Assembly (NCBI RefSeq): GCF_004116955.1
Contig: NZ_CP026362.1
Span: 1,776,501-1,840,500, forward strand
DNA: 64,000 nt
Direction: 5' to 3'
DNA from: Bacillus vallismortis
GTDB taxonomy: Bacteria > Bacillota > Bacilli > Bacillales > Bacillaceae
Part shown: positions 49,589 through 58,860 of the stretch, one piece after another
Position numbering within the stretch: position 1 is the first letter of the stretch
Layout: every line of letters begins with the position of its first letter
Notes under the pieces: generated by a model
What the model was told of the DNA's origin: nothing
The model's database searches: none
What the model saw: only the letters and a program-made list of their open reading frames with translations
Translations under genes and position numbers: made by a program

Positions 49589-50578
49589 TTAATCATCGGC
49601 GTTTTCCACTAAATCTGAAAACAGGCCGTATACATACGATTCTGCGTTGAATTCCTGAAGATCATCCACTTTTTCACCTAATCCGACTAGTTTAACCGGA
49701 ATATGGAGCTCGTTGCGGATCGCGAGAACGATCCCGCCTTTTGCCGTACCATCGAGCTTCGTTAAAGCAATACCCGTAACATTTGTTGCTTTAGAGAACT
49801 CTTTCGCCTGCGCCATCGCGTTTTGGCCGGTCGTGGCATCTAGGGCAAGCAGCACCTCATGCGGCGCTTCAGGCACTTCTCTCTCAATGACGCGCTTCAC
49901 TTTTTCAAGCTCTTTCATCAGATTCACTTTGTTTTGAAGACGACCTGCCGTATCACAGATTAAAACATCAGCATTTCTTGCTTTGGCAGCATGGACAGCA
50001 TCGTAGATAACAGCCGCGGGATCGCTTCCAGCCGTTTGCTTAATGACAGGCACTCCCGTACGCTCTCCCCATACTTCCAGCTGTTCAATAGCACCCGCTC
50101 TAAATGTGTCTCCGGCAGCAAGTACGACAGACTTTCCTTCTTGCTTTAATTTATGGGCAAGCTTTCCGATTGTTGTCGTTTTGCCGACTCCGTTTACACC
50201 TACGAGGAGGATTACATTTAAACGCCCATCCTGGATATTCAAATCAGAAATTTGCCCATCACCGCTATTATAAATGTCGACCAGCTTCTCGGAAATCACA
50301 GACTGGACTTCCGCCGGATCTTGAATATTTCTTCGTTTCACTTCTTTTTTCAGCTCATCTATTAATTCCATAACGGTTGTAAAGCCGACATCCGCGCCGA
50401 TAAGAACCTCTTCAAGCTCTTCAAAGAAATCCTCATCCACTTTACGGTAACGGGATACAAGATCATTCACTTTGTTTTGAAAGGAGTTTCTTGTTTTTTC
50501 AAGGCCATCCTTAAACTTTTCAGATACGGAATCTGTTTGTTTTGTGATTTTCTCTTTTAATTTTTTAAAAAAGCTCAT
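49589..50578 (-). CDS. ftsY: SRP receptor FtsY
   Basis: 329 residues. Membrane-associated SRP receptor GTPase that releases Ffh cargo to the translocon. A basic N-terminal helix (MSFFKKLKEKITKQ) for membrane binding, then NG domain with GVNGVGKTTT (127-136), DTAGR and TKLDGTAKGG. It lies 19 bases after smc, a common pairing in Firmicutes. Confidence 0.98.
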   Translation of the reverse strand: MSFFKKLKEKITKQTDSVSEKFKDGLEKTRNSFQNKVNDLVSRYRKVDEDFFEELEEVLIGADVGFTTVMELIDELKKEVKRRNIQDPAEVQSVISEKLVDIYNSGDGQISDLNIQDGRLNVILLVGVNGVGKTTTIGKLAHKLKQEGKSVVLAAGDTFRAGAIEQLEVWGERTGVPVIKQTAGSDPAAVIYDAVHAAKARNADVLICDTAGRLQNKVNLMKELEKVKRVIEREVPEAPHEVLLALDATTGQNAMAQAKEFSKATNVTGIALTKLDGTAKGGIVLAIRNELHIPVKLVGLGEKVDDLQEFNAESYVYGLFSDLVENADD

Positions 50579-50597
50579 CTTTTACCCTCTTTCCTCG

Positions 50598-53500
50598 TTA
50601 CTGAACGAATTCTTTTGTTTCTTCCAGCTTAACTGAGATTACCTTGGAAACACCAGACTCCTGCATGGTTACGCCGTATAGCACATCCGCTTCCTCCATC
50701 GTCCCTTTTCTGTGGGTAATCACAATAAACTGGGTATCGCTGCTGTATTTTTTTAAATACTGTGAAAATCGGAACACATTCGCTTCGTCAAGCGCAGCCT
50801 CTACTTCGTCGAGGACGCAAAACGGTACAGGGCGAACCTTTAAGATTGAGAATAAGAGCGCTATAGCAGTAAGCGCACGCTCTCCGCCTGACAAAAGATT
50901 TAAGTTTTGCAGTTTTTTCCCCGGCGGCTGTGCGATAATCTCGACTCCTGAGTGAAGCAGATCGTTCGGATCGGTGAGCCTCAGTTCAGCTCGTCCTCCT
51001 CCGAATAAGGAGCGGAAGACTTGATCAAAGTGTGATCGGATTTGGACGAATGTGTCATTAAAGCGCTTTGTCATTTCTTCATCCATTTCTTCAATCACTT
51101 GGAACAGGGTATTTTTCGCTTCTGTCAAATCTTCTTTTTGTTCTGACAGAAACTTATACCGTTCGTTGACCCTCTCAAACTCATCTATGCTCCCAAGGTT
51201 TACAGTACCAAGTTCTTCAATTGCGAGCTTAATCAGCTTCACGCGCTTTCTGGCTTCTTCTGGATCGCTTTCAAGCTGATAGGTCTCTTTTGCCCCCTCG
51301 AAGGACAAGCTGTATTCCTCCCGTAAGTACTGGAGCAAATTATCAAGCTCAACTTCCATTCGGCCCAGTTTGACCTCTTCGTCTTTTAGAAGCGTTGTTT
51401 TTTGTTTATACAGGCGTTTCATTTCTTTCAGCTCACGCTCATATGTATCAAGCCCATGCTGAAGCTTGATACGCTGGTCGCGCCTTGACGCAATCAGTTC
51501 AATCGTTTTCGTTTTGTCATTCAATTTATGTTTTGCAGCTTCTTCAAGCTTTTCTTCGCCGCTGGTGCTTGATGACATCTCTGACGTTAAGAAGCTTAAG
51601 TCTTCTTTCGCTTCTTTTAACGCAAACTCTGTTTCTGCGAGCTCTTTCTTACGTCTGGTAAGGTTGTCTTCTTCACTCTGGCATGCCTGCTCTTTTTTGG
51701 CCGCTGTGATCTTCAGCTCAGTCAGCTCATTGGAAAGAGACTCTTTCGTTGAGGATTGCGTTTGTTTTTGTTTTGTCAGCCTATCTATATCCTCTTCAAG
51801 CTGCTTCATCTTTTCCGATACGGCAGAAAGCTCTTCTTCCAGCTTGCGTTTGCGCGTTCTCTTCTCTTCATCGCTTTCTGACAGAGCGGATTTTTCTTGA
51901 TCATAGAGCTCTAAATGAGTGTTGATATTTTTCTCGGCAACTTGAAGTTCGTACAGCTGGCCTTTTACATCCTGCTGCTTTACTCTCAAGCTTTCCCCGG
52001 CTTCTCTTAAGTCAGCCAGTTTTTTCTCCATATCCTGAAGAGATTGCTTAAGTGTTTTCACTTCTTGTTCAAGCAGCGCTGTTTTCTCTTCCATTTCAGT
52101 GAGCCGTTTGCTCACATCTTCAAGCTCACGGCTTCTCCCGAGCAGCGAGTTATTTTTCTTTTTAACCGCTCCGCCCGTCATTGAACCACCCGGATTCACG
52201 ACATCTCCCTCAAGGGTTACGATGCGGTACCGGTGCCCGAGAAGCTTCGCAAGCTCGTTTGCTCCTTTTAAATCCTCTGTGATCAGCACAGTTCCAAGAA
52301 GGTTCTGGATGATGCGCCGATACGCAGGATCAAATGTGACAAGTTCACTGGCGACCCCGAGAAACGACGAGTGCTGCGCAGCTGTTTCCGCGTCCCGGCT
52401 TTGAAGCTGCCGGTCTCTGATTACAGAAAGAGGCAGAAACGTCGCCCGGCCGAAGGAATTCTGTTTTAAATATTGAATCGCTTTACGGGCAGACTGTTCA
52501 TCGTCGGTGACGACATGCTGGGCAGAAGCGCCGAGCGCAATTTCAATGGCCGTTTCATACTTCTGTTCTGTTGAGATCAGCTCTAGGACCGCTCCGCGAA
52601 TTCCGCCGAGCCGCTCTTTCGCTTTCAGGACTTCTTTAACACCTTGATAAAAGCCGGAGAAATCACCCTGCATCGTCTCAAGCATGTCCTTTTTCGATCT
52701 CGCTTGCTGAACGTATTGATATGCCTGATACAGAGCGGATTCATTTTTTTCGTATTGGCGCTTTTTCTGCTCATATTTTGTCTGCATGTCACGATATGCG
52801 CCGACTTGGCTGTGAATCTCCTGCTCAATTTTGGCAAACTCCGTTTCACATGCGGCTTTTCGCGCAGAAATATCGCGCCGTTCCTCTAGATGCTTTTCAT
52901 TGTTGTCCGCAAGCCTCTGTAATGTGACAGCGGATTGGGACATCTGGTCATCAAGCAGCTGGAGCTCGTTGCGGGTCGAAGCCTGGCTGTTTAACAGCTC
53001 AAAGTAATCGCTTTTCAGCTGCTCGATTTTTTCTTCGACATTTTCATTGTGAAGACTGAGAGCCTGCTGTTTTTCTTTTACCTGAGCTCTTAACTGTTTC
53101 ACCTCTGCCTGAAGCGTTTCAAAGACAGCCTCCTGCTTCGCAAGCTCTTCTTTCAGGACCGCTTCTTTTTGCTGGTACTGAACAATGGCTTCTTCAAGCT
53201 GTTCTCGGTTTTGCACAGCGTTTTTCTTGCGTTCTTTTAGGACTTCTTTACGGCCTTCAAGCTTTTCCAGCTCTTCACTTGTCACCAATAAGACCTGCTG
53301 GAGCTCATCTACTGATTCATCCAGCGCTTGAATTTTGTCTCGCGCCTCTTCAATTTTCGCTTCTTTCGCAGAAATCGCAGCCGATTCAGCGAGCTCTTCT
53401 TCCTTTGCGAGCTGCACTTTCTCTTTTAGAGCTGACCATTTACCATGCAGTTCTTCGATATCATAGGCAGTCAGCGCTATTTCAACATGTTCCAGCTCTT

Positions 53501-54158
53501 TCTTTTTCTCCAGATAGTCTTTCGCTATCGATGCTTGAATTTTAAGAGGTTCAACCTGTCCTTCAAGCTCATGTAATATGTCTTCTACCCGGTTTAAATT
53601 GTCCTGTGTCTCAAACAGTTTATTTTCTGCTTTTTTCTTTCTCGTTTTATATTTAAGCACTCCGGCCGCTTCTTCAAAGATACTGCGGCGATCCTCCGCT
53701 TTACTGCTCAGGATCTCTTCCACTTTTCCTTGGCTAATAATAGAAAATGCTTCTTTACCGAGGCCAGAGTCCATAAATAAATCAATAATATCTTTTAAGC
53801 GACACGGCTGATTGTTAATCAGAAACTCACTCTCGCCTGATCTGTATACACGTCGTGTCACGCTGACCTCATGGAAGTCAATCGGCAAGAAATGATCATC
53901 ATTATCAAGGGTAAGTGTAACTTCAGCCAAATTTAATCGCTTTCTCGAATCACTGCCGGCAAAAATGATATCTTCCATTTTTCCGCCTCGAAGAGACCGT
54001 GCCGATTGTTCTCCAAGAACCCAGCGAATGGCATCAGTGATGTTGCTTTTTCCGCTACCATTTGGACCGACAACCGCTGTAACGCCTTTTACAAAATCCA
54101 CGGAAATCCGTTCTGCAAATGATTTAAATCCTATAACGTCTAAACGTTTGAGGAACAT
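50598..54158 (-). CDS. smc: Chromosome segregation SMC protein
   Basis: 1186-residue condensin ATPase. N-terminal Walker A GPNGSGKSN (31-39), two long coiled-coil arms, a hinge near 510-660 (GGIRGAVLELIS, GSMTGGAVKKKN), and the C-terminal head with LSGGERALTAIALLF signature and Walker B CVLDEVEAALDEANV. It organises and separates replicated chromosomes with ScpA and ScpB. It lies after rnc. Confidence 0.98.
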   Translation of the reverse strand: MFLKRLDVIGFKSFAERISVDFVKGVTAVVGPNGSGKSNITDAIRWVLGEQSARSLRGGKMEDIIFAGSDSRKRLNLAEVTLTLDNDDHFLPIDFHEVSVTRRVYRSGESEFLINNQPCRLKDIIDLFMDSGLGKEAFSIISQGKVEEILSSKAEDRRSIFEEAAGVLKYKTRKKKAENKLFETQDNLNRVEDILHELEGQVEPLKIQASIAKDYLEKKKELEHVEIALTAYDIEELHGKWSALKEKVQLAKEEELAESAAISAKEAKIEEARDKIQALDESVDELQQVLLVTSEELEKLEGRKEVLKERKKNAVQNREQLEEAIVQYQQKEAVLKEELAKQEAVFETLQAEVKQLRAQVKEKQQALSLHNENVEEKIEQLKSDYFELLNSQASTRNELQLLDDQMSQSAVTLQRLADNNEKHLEERRDISARKAACETEFAKIEQEIHSQVGAYRDMQTKYEQKKRQYEKNESALYQAYQYVQQARSKKDMLETMQGDFSGFYQGVKEVLKAKERLGGIRGAVLELISTEQKYETAIEIALGASAQHVVTDDEQSARKAIQYLKQNSFGRATFLPLSVIRDRQLQSRDAETAAQHSSFLGVASELVTFDPAYRRIIQNLLGTVLITEDLKGANELAKLLGHRYRIVTLEGDVVNPGGSMTGGAVKKKNNSLLGRSRELEDVSKRLTEMEEKTALLEQEVKTLKQSLQDMEKKLADLREAGESLRVKQQDVKGQLYELQVAEKNINTHLELYDQEKSALSESDEEKRTRKRKLEEELSAVSEKMKQLEEDIDRLTKQKQTQSSTKESLSNELTELKITAAKKEQACQSEEDNLTRRKKELAETEFALKEAKEDLSFLTSEMSSSTSGEEKLEEAAKHKLNDKTKTIELIASRRDQRIKLQHGLDTYERELKEMKRLYKQKTTLLKDEEVKLGRMEVELDNLLQYLREEYSLSFEGAKETYQLESDPEEARKRVKLIKLAIEELGTVNLGSIDEFERVNERYKFLSEQKEDLTEAKNTLFQVIEEMDEEMTKRFNDTFVQIRSHFDQVFRSLFGGGRAELRLTDPNDLLHSGVEIIAQPPGKKLQNLNLLSGGERALTAIALLFSILKVRPVPFCVLDEVEAALDEANVFRFSQYLKKYSSDTQFIVITHRKGTMEEADVLYGVTMQESGVSKVISVKLEETKEFVQ

Positions 54159-54232
54159 AGCGATCCTCCTTATGTAATAAGTATTTCAATTCTATCATAA
54201 AACATGGATAAAATAAGACGGCATACATACTG

Positions 54233-54260
54233 AAATCCCCCTTATGATTCAGGGGGATTT
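54233..54260 (-). terminator. Hairpin at the rnc stop codon
   Basis: AAATCCCCCT pairs with AGGGGGATTT around an 8-base loop, touching the rnc stop codon. There is no T-run on the minus strand, so it may protect or process the rnc mRNA end rather than terminate. Confidence 0.5.
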
Positions 54261-55009
54261 TATTGTTTCGTATGATATTTTTGCAATTTAGCTAAAGCTT
54301 CTTGAGCTGCATGCTGTTCGGCTTCTTTCTTTGATCGGCCGTTTCCGACTCCGAGTGGTTCACCTTTTAGCGATACGATGGCTTCAAATTCACGGTTGTG
54401 CGCAGGCCCTTTTTCGTTAGAGATTTTATACTCCAGAGAGCCTTTGCCGTCCCGCTGCACGTATTCCTGCAGCTGGCTTTTAAAATCCATCACATGAGAA
54501 AAAGCACCATCGTTAATTTTAGGGAACACATAGACTTTTAAGAAACTTTCGACCGGCTCTAATCCCTGGTCAAGATACAAGGCTCCGATAAATGCCTCAA
54601 ATACATCCGCCAATAGGGCAGGACGCTTTCTTCCGCCTGTCATTTCCTCACCTTTGCCCAACAGGACAAGATCGCCGAATGACAGTTCGTGAGCCAATGA
54701 AACGAGAGATGGTTCGCATACAATCGCGGCTCTCAATTTCGTCAAATCTCCTTCACTCATAGCCGGATACTTGGCAAATAAGAATCTGGAGATCGTCAGT
54801 TCCAAAACAGCGTCACCTAAAAATTCAAGCCTTTCATTATCTTCATACGGCTTTTTCCGATGCTCATTCACATAAGATGAATGTGTAAATGCTTGATACA
54901 AAAGCTTTTCATTTTGAAAGTGAACCGAAATCCGTTCTTGAAACTCTTTAAATTGTTCTACTTTTTTATAGAACTTTTTTTTATCTTTATAATGTGAGTG
55001 TTTTGACAT
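54260..55009 (-). CDS. rnc: Ribonuclease III
   Basis: 249 residues, essential in B. subtilis, cutting double-stranded RNA (rRNA precursors, toxin mRNAs). The RNase III signature [17 protein letters not shown] and second acidic site ([14 protein letters not shown]) are present, followed by a C-terminal dsRNA-binding domain ([19 protein letters not shown]). ATG 55009 with GGAGGTTACT is the start; an upstream ATG lies outside that spacing. Confidence 0.98.
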   Translation of the reverse strand: MSKHSHYKDKKKFYKKVEQFKEFQERISVHFQNEKLLYQAFTHSSYVNEHRKKPYEDNERLEFLGDAVLELTISRFLFAKYPAMSEGDLTKLRAAIVCEPSLVSLAHELSFGDLVLLGKGEEMTGGRKRPALLADVFEAFIGALYLDQGLEPVESFLKVYVFPKINDGAFSHVMDFKSQLQEYVQRDGKGSLEYKISNEKGPAHNREFEAIVSLKGEPLGVGNGRSKKEAEQHAAQEALAKLQKYHTKQ

Positions 55010-55112
55010 AGTAACCTCCATAGGCACATCAGGTTCACCGCGCTTCTCTGACTAAACCGGATACAGCGCGCGTAAAAGCGGCATGCTGTAATAACTGCAC
55101 GAATAAAGGGCT

Positions 55113-55138
55113 AAAGCCCCGCATCTCGGCGGGACTTT
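55113..55138 (-). terminator. Hairpin after acpA
   Basis: AAAGTCCCGC and GCGGGGCTTT form a 10-bp stem (one wobble) with a 6-base loop, just after the acpA stop. The following minus-strand bases (AGCCCTTTATTC) contain only a modest T-run. Likely end of the fapR-plsX-fabDG-acpA transcript. Confidence 0.55.
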
Positions 55139-55148
55139 TAGCATTAGC

Positions 55149-55382
55149 TTATTGCTGGTTTTGTATGTAGTTCACAGCGTCGCCGACTGTTGCAATCTTT
55201 TCAGCATCTTCGTCAGAAATCTCCATATCAAACTCGTCTTCAAGTTCCATAACAAGCTCAACTACATCTAGGGAATCAGCACCTAAGTCTTCCTTGAAAG
55301 AAGCTTCAAGTTTGACGTCTGCTTCATCAACGCCAAGGCGATCTACGATGATTTTCGTTACACGCTCTAATGTATCTGCCAT
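55149..55382 (-). CDS. acpA: Acyl carrier protein
   Basis: 77 residues, with the phosphopantetheine attachment Ser37 in [12 protein letters not shown] and a highly acidic composition. It carries growing acyl chains for FabD, FabG and PlsX encoded upstream. A perfect TATAAT -10 upstream suggests an extra promoter of its own. Confidence 0.98.
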   Translation of the reverse strand: MADTLERVTKIIVDRLGVDEADVKLEASFKEDLGADSLDVVELVMELEDEFDMEISDEDAEKIATVGDAVNYIQNQQ

Positions 55383-55404
55383 AGCAATTCACCTCCCCTC
55401 AAGT

Positions 55405-55433
55405 ATTATAGTGGATTCGTTTTTAAAAAACTA
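55405..55433 (-). promoter_or_regulatory. Possible internal promoter for acpA
   Basis: Perfect -10 TATAAT on the minus strand (55405-55410) in the 84-bp fabG-acpA gap. The -35 region at proper spacing is a poor match, so strength is uncertain. High ACP demand would make an extra promoter useful. Confidence 0.5.
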
Positions 55434-55466
55434 GAGAAACTATGATGAAATTTTCGAGAAAAAAAC

Positions 55467-56207
55467 TTACATCACCATTCCGCCGTCAATATGAAGCGTC
55501 TGGCCTGTCATGTAACGTGCTCCCTCTGAAGCAAGGAACGTGACAACGCTGCTGACATCGCCAGGTTCACCAAAGCGCGCGAGCGGAATTTGTTTGAGCA
55601 TTTCGTCTTGAACGTCTTCTGCAAGCTTATCTGTCATATCAGTTGAGATAAATCCAGGCGCAATCGCATTTACCGTAATATTTCGGCTTGCAAGCTCCTT
55701 AGCAGAAGATTTTGTTAAACCGATTACGCCAGCTTTTGCAGCCACATAGTTGGCTTGTCCAGGATTTCCGCTGACGCCGACGATAGACGATACGTTAATA
55801 ATTCGGCCTGAACGCTGTTTCATCATTTGTCTTGTAACAGCTTTCGTGCAGTTGAAAACACCTTTAAGGTTAATGTTAATGACATCATCCCATTCATCTT
55901 CTTTCATTCTCATGATGAGATTGTCTCTTGTAATTCCCGCATTATTAACAAGAATGTCAATCGCAGAAAAAACAGATAACGTTTCTTTTATCATGTTTTG
56001 TACATCTTCAGGATTTGATACATCCGCTTTGACAGCAATTGCTTCTCTGCCCATTGATTTGATTTCATCCACCACTTCATTTGCTTTCGCTTCATTGCCG
56101 GAGTAGTTGACGACAACGTTCGCGCCGCTTTTTGCCAGGTCAAGGGCAATTGCGCGGCCGATTCCGCGGGATGCGCCAGTGACAATAGCTGTTTTGTCAT
56201 TAAGCAT
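55467..56207 (-). CDS. fabG: 3-oxoacyl-ACP reductase FabG
   Basis: 246-residue NADPH-dependent reductase, type II fatty-acid synthesis. GASRGIG (11-17), [12 protein letters not shown], and catalytic Tyr and Lys in NYVAAKAG match the short-chain dehydrogenase family. ATG 56207 ([11 protein letters not shown]) with GGAGGA is the start; it overlaps fabD by eight bases. Upstream frame continuation lies in fabD. Confidence 0.98.
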   Translation of the reverse strand: MLNDKTAIVTGASRGIGRAIALDLAKSGANVVVNYSGNEAKANEVVDEIKSMGREAIAVKADVSNPEDVQNMIKETLSVFSAIDILVNNAGITRDNLIMRMKEDEWDDVININLKGVFNCTKAVTRQMMKQRSGRIINVSSIVGVSGNPGQANYVAAKAGVIGLTKSSAKELASRNITVNAIAPGFISTDMTDKLAEDVQDEMLKQIPLARFGEPGDVSSVVTFLASEGARYMTGQTLHIDGGMVM

Positions 56208-57153
56208 TTTCATTCTCCTCCTTAAGCGTTTGAATTGCCAGCTCGATCGTTTCCGGATCTGATACAGCAATTGTTTTCAAGCGTCTGTTTACTTTTTTCA
56301 CCAGGCCTGAAAGCACTTTTCCGGGGCCAATTTCAATAAAGGTCGTAACACCCTCTTCAATCAGCTTGTTAATGCTTTCCTCAAAACGAACCGGAGAGTA
56401 GAGCTGTTCAATGAGCTTCTCTTTGATTTCTGCTTTAGCGGTCATGACATCAGCAGAAACATTTGAAACGACCGGAACGCCAGCGTCTTGTATGTCACAG
56501 GAATCCAATACTTCTTTCAGCTTTTCCGCAGCTGGCTTCATCAGTTCAGAATGGAATGGACCGCTTACTTCAAGCGGGATCGCGCGTTTTGCACCGTTCT
56601 CTTTTGCCTGTTCACTTGCAAGTTCTACCCCTTTAGCTGTACCGGAAATAACGATTTGTCCAGGACTGTTGAGATTCGCAAGCTGAACCAGATGGCCTTC
56701 CTCCGTGACTTTATCGGTCACTTGCTTTAATGCTTCGGCATCCATGCCAAGAATCGCGGCCATGGCTCCTTCGCCAGCAGGAACTGCTTCATTCATAAAC
56801 TCTCCGCGTTTTCTGACGGTATAAACAGCATCTTTGAAAGACAGCGCGGCAGACGCAACAAGCGCGGAATATTCACCAAGGCTGTGTCCTGCTGTGAAAT
56901 CAGGTGTAATGCCAGATTCTTTAAATTTCTCAAGAACAGCAATGCTTGTCGTCAGCAAAGCAGGCTGCGCATTGTATGTAAGTGTTAATTCTTTCGCATC
57001 ACCTTCAAAAATCAGTGAGCTTAGTTTTGTTTCCAATGTTTCATCCGCTTCATCAAACAGACGCTTTGCAGCAGGCACCTGCTCATAAAGCTCTTTCCCC
57101 ATGCCGATAAATTGTGATCCCTGTCCCGGGAACAAAAATGCAATTTTACTCAT
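56200..57153 (-). CDS. fabD: Malonyl-CoA-ACP transacylase FabD
   Basis: 317 residues. Loads malonyl onto [17 protein letters not shown], nucleophile Ser91 in [11 protein letters not shown], and partner His in SGPFHSELM are present. It lies 17 bases after plsX. Confidence 0.98.
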   Translation of the reverse strand: MSKIAFLFPGQGSQFIGMGKELYEQVPAAKRLFDEADETLETKLSSLIFEGDAKELTLTYNAQPALLTTSIAVLEKFKESGITPDFTAGHSLGEYSALVASAALSFKDAVYTVRKRGEFMNEAVPAGEGAMAAILGMDAEALKQVTDKVTEEGHLVQLANLNSPGQIVISGTAKGVELASEQAKENGAKRAIPLEVSGPFHSELMKPAAEKLKEVLDSCDIQDAGVPVVSNVSADVMTAKAEIKEKLIEQLYSPVRFEESINKLIEEGVTTFIEIGPGKVLSGLVKKVNRRLKTIAVSDPETIELAIQTLKEENENA

Positions 57154-57170
57154 GATGCAAAACCTCCAGA

Positions 57171-58172
57171 CTATTCATCTGTTTTTTCTTCTTTTACTTC
57201 TTCCTGAATGAGCGCAGCCACATTTTGGCTGACCATCTCTCTTGCTTGGCGAATCGCATGAAATACAGCATTAGAATCTGAAGAGCCGTGCGCCTTGATC
57301 ACAGGCGCTTTTAAGCCGAACAGACTCGCTCCGCCATAATTCGAATACTCCATTTTCATTTTCATTTCTTTCATCTTCGGCTTCAGCACAGCTGCCGCAA
57401 GCTTTGATGTGAAATTAGACGTCATGACTTCTTTCATCATTTTAAAAATAGACAACGCAGAACCTTCCAGCGTTTTGAGTGTAACATTCCCGGTAAAGCC
57501 GTCTGTTACTACAACATCCGCCACATCATCTAAAAGGTCTCGCGCTTCTACGTTTCCGATAAAATGAATATTAGCTGTTTCTTTTAATAATTGAAACGTC
57601 TGCTTCGTCAGTTCGTTTCCTTTTTTATCTTCTGTTCCAACATTTAAAAGCCCGACTCTCGGTGAAGTGACACCGCGCACTTGCTGAGAATAAACAGAAC
57701 CCATGATGGCATATTGGACGAGGTGCTCCGGCTTGGCATCGACATTGGCGCCGACATCAAGGAGGAGAAATCCATCTCCTGAAACGGTGGGAAGCGTCGG
57801 GGCAAGCGCCGGGCGGTCAATCCCTTTAATTCGGCCGACAATAAACAGACCGGCTGTCATTAATGCGCCGGTATTTCCTGCTGAAATGCAGGCGTCAGCT
57901 CTGCTTTCCGCAACTTCCTGCGCCATAAGGACCATAGATGAGTTCTTTTTTCTTCGCACGGCGCGAACCGGTTCATCCGTTGGCTCAATCACTTCATCTG
58001 CGTGCAGCACCGTGATGCGATCTGATGTTGTTGTTAAATGTGATTCTATCGTTGTTTTGTCACCGACAAGTGTGATATGGAGATCATCAAATGCCTCTAT
58101 ACCCTTTAAAACTCCGTCAATAACAGCTTTGGGAGCGTGGTCTCCTCCCATTGCATCTACAGCTATTCTCAT
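57171..58172 (-). CDS. plsX: Phosphate acyltransferase PlsX
   Basis: 333 residues. Converts acyl-ACP and phosphate to acyl-phosphate, the substrate of PlsY, starting phospholipid synthesis. [27 protein letters not shown] and [17 protein letters not shown] are family marks. ATG 58172 follows AAAGGTGGAGC. It lies after fapR with a 13-base gap; fakA, which makes acyl-phosphate from free fatty acids, is about 5 kb upstream. Confidence 0.98.
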   Translation of the reverse strand: MRIAVDAMGGDHAPKAVIDGVLKGIEAFDDLHITLVGDKTTIESHLTTTSDRITVLHADEVIEPTDEPVRAVRRKKNSSMVLMAQEVAESRADACISAGNTGALMTAGLFIVGRIKGIDRPALAPTLPTVSGDGFLLLDVGANVDAKPEHLVQYAIMGSVYSQQVRGVTSPRVGLLNVGTEDKKGNELTKQTFQLLKETANIHFIGNVEARDLLDDVADVVVTDGFTGNVTLKTLEGSALSIFKMMKEVMTSNFTSKLAAAVLKPKMKEMKMKMEYSNYGGASLFGLKAPVIKAHGSSDSNAVFHAIRQAREMVSQNVAALIQEEVKEEKTDE

Positions 58173-58185
58173 GCATGCTCCACCT

Positions 58186-58752
58186 TTATGATTGTTTTGA
58201 ACGGTACATGTCAAAATGTCCAGAAAAAACAATTTCTTCGCCAACATAGCTGTTCACTTCGACAACTGTTCTTCCTTTTTCTTTTTCGACCGCCGTCACT
58301 TTCGCTTTCGCTACAACACGTTCCCCCTGCTTCACCTGTCTTGTAAAGCGGATGTCTGCGCTTGCGGTCAGTGCCAGCTCGTCATCAATAACTGCCACAG
58401 CCAAAGAATTCGCCTGTGCAAATAAATGATGTCCTCTCGCAATTTGATTCCGGCTGAACACATGCTCCTGTTTTATTTCTAAAATGGATATCGCTTGATC
58501 ATCCAGCTCAAGGTCAATAATTTCTCCGATCACTTCGTCCAGTGACAGGGATTTCACTTCATCTTCAAGCGTTTTCTCTGCAACATTCTTAATTCTTTCT
58601 CTCAGCTCCGGTATCGAAAGCTCTAAGCGGTCCAAACGAATTGTCTGGATGCTCACCCCAAATTTACCCGCTAATTCTTCATCTGTAATAAAGGGGGTTG
58701 CTTGAATCGTCTGCTGAAGTAATTCCTGGCGTTCTCTCTTATTTCTTCTCAT
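58186..58752 (-). CDS. fapR: Fatty-acid biosynthesis repressor FapR
   Basis: 188 residues. N-terminal helix-turn-helix ([24 protein letters not shown]) and a C-terminal hot-dog domain ([22 protein letters not shown]) that binds malonyl-CoA as inducer. It represses the fap regulon including its own operon; the palindromic site is directly upstream. ATG 58752 is chosen; a short extension upstream crosses the operator. Confidence 0.98.
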   Translation of the reverse strand: MRRNKRERQELLQQTIQATPFITDEELAGKFGVSIQTIRLDRLELSIPELRERIKNVAEKTLEDEVKSLSLDEVIGEIIDLELDDQAISILEIKQEHVFSRNQIARGHHLFAQANSLAVAVIDDELALTASADIRFTRQVKQGERVVAKAKVTAVEKEKGRTVVEVNSYVGEEIVFSGHFDMYRSKQS

Positions 58753-58772
58753 ATCTAAACACCATCCGGACA

Positions 58773-58791
58773 ATTAAGACTAGGTACTAAT
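58773..58791 (-). promoter_or_regulatory. FapR operator of the fapR operon
   Basis: The sequence ATTAGTACCTAGTCTTAAT (minus strand) matches the FapR binding site. It overlaps the predicted transcription start, so FapR would block its own operon. This gives feedback through malonyl-CoA. Confidence 0.85.
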
Positions 58792-58794
58792 AGT

Positions 58795-58823
58795 AGTATA
58801 TAATTTCATAGATTGGAATGCAA
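58795..58823 (-). promoter_or_regulatory. Sigma-A promoter of fapR-plsX-fabDG
   Basis: TTGCAT (58818-58823) and TATACT (58795-58800, minus strand) with 17 bases between, just upstream of the FapR site. Confidence 0.8.
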
Positions 58824-58860
58824 CGATTGTTTCTAGCTGGACACTAAAAACTTCTGGTGA

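Noticed and set aside
52644..52889. Plus-strand open frames in the middle of smc
   Set aside because: Antisense shadows of the coiled-coil coding region; hydrophobic stretches arise from complement of Lys/Glu codons.
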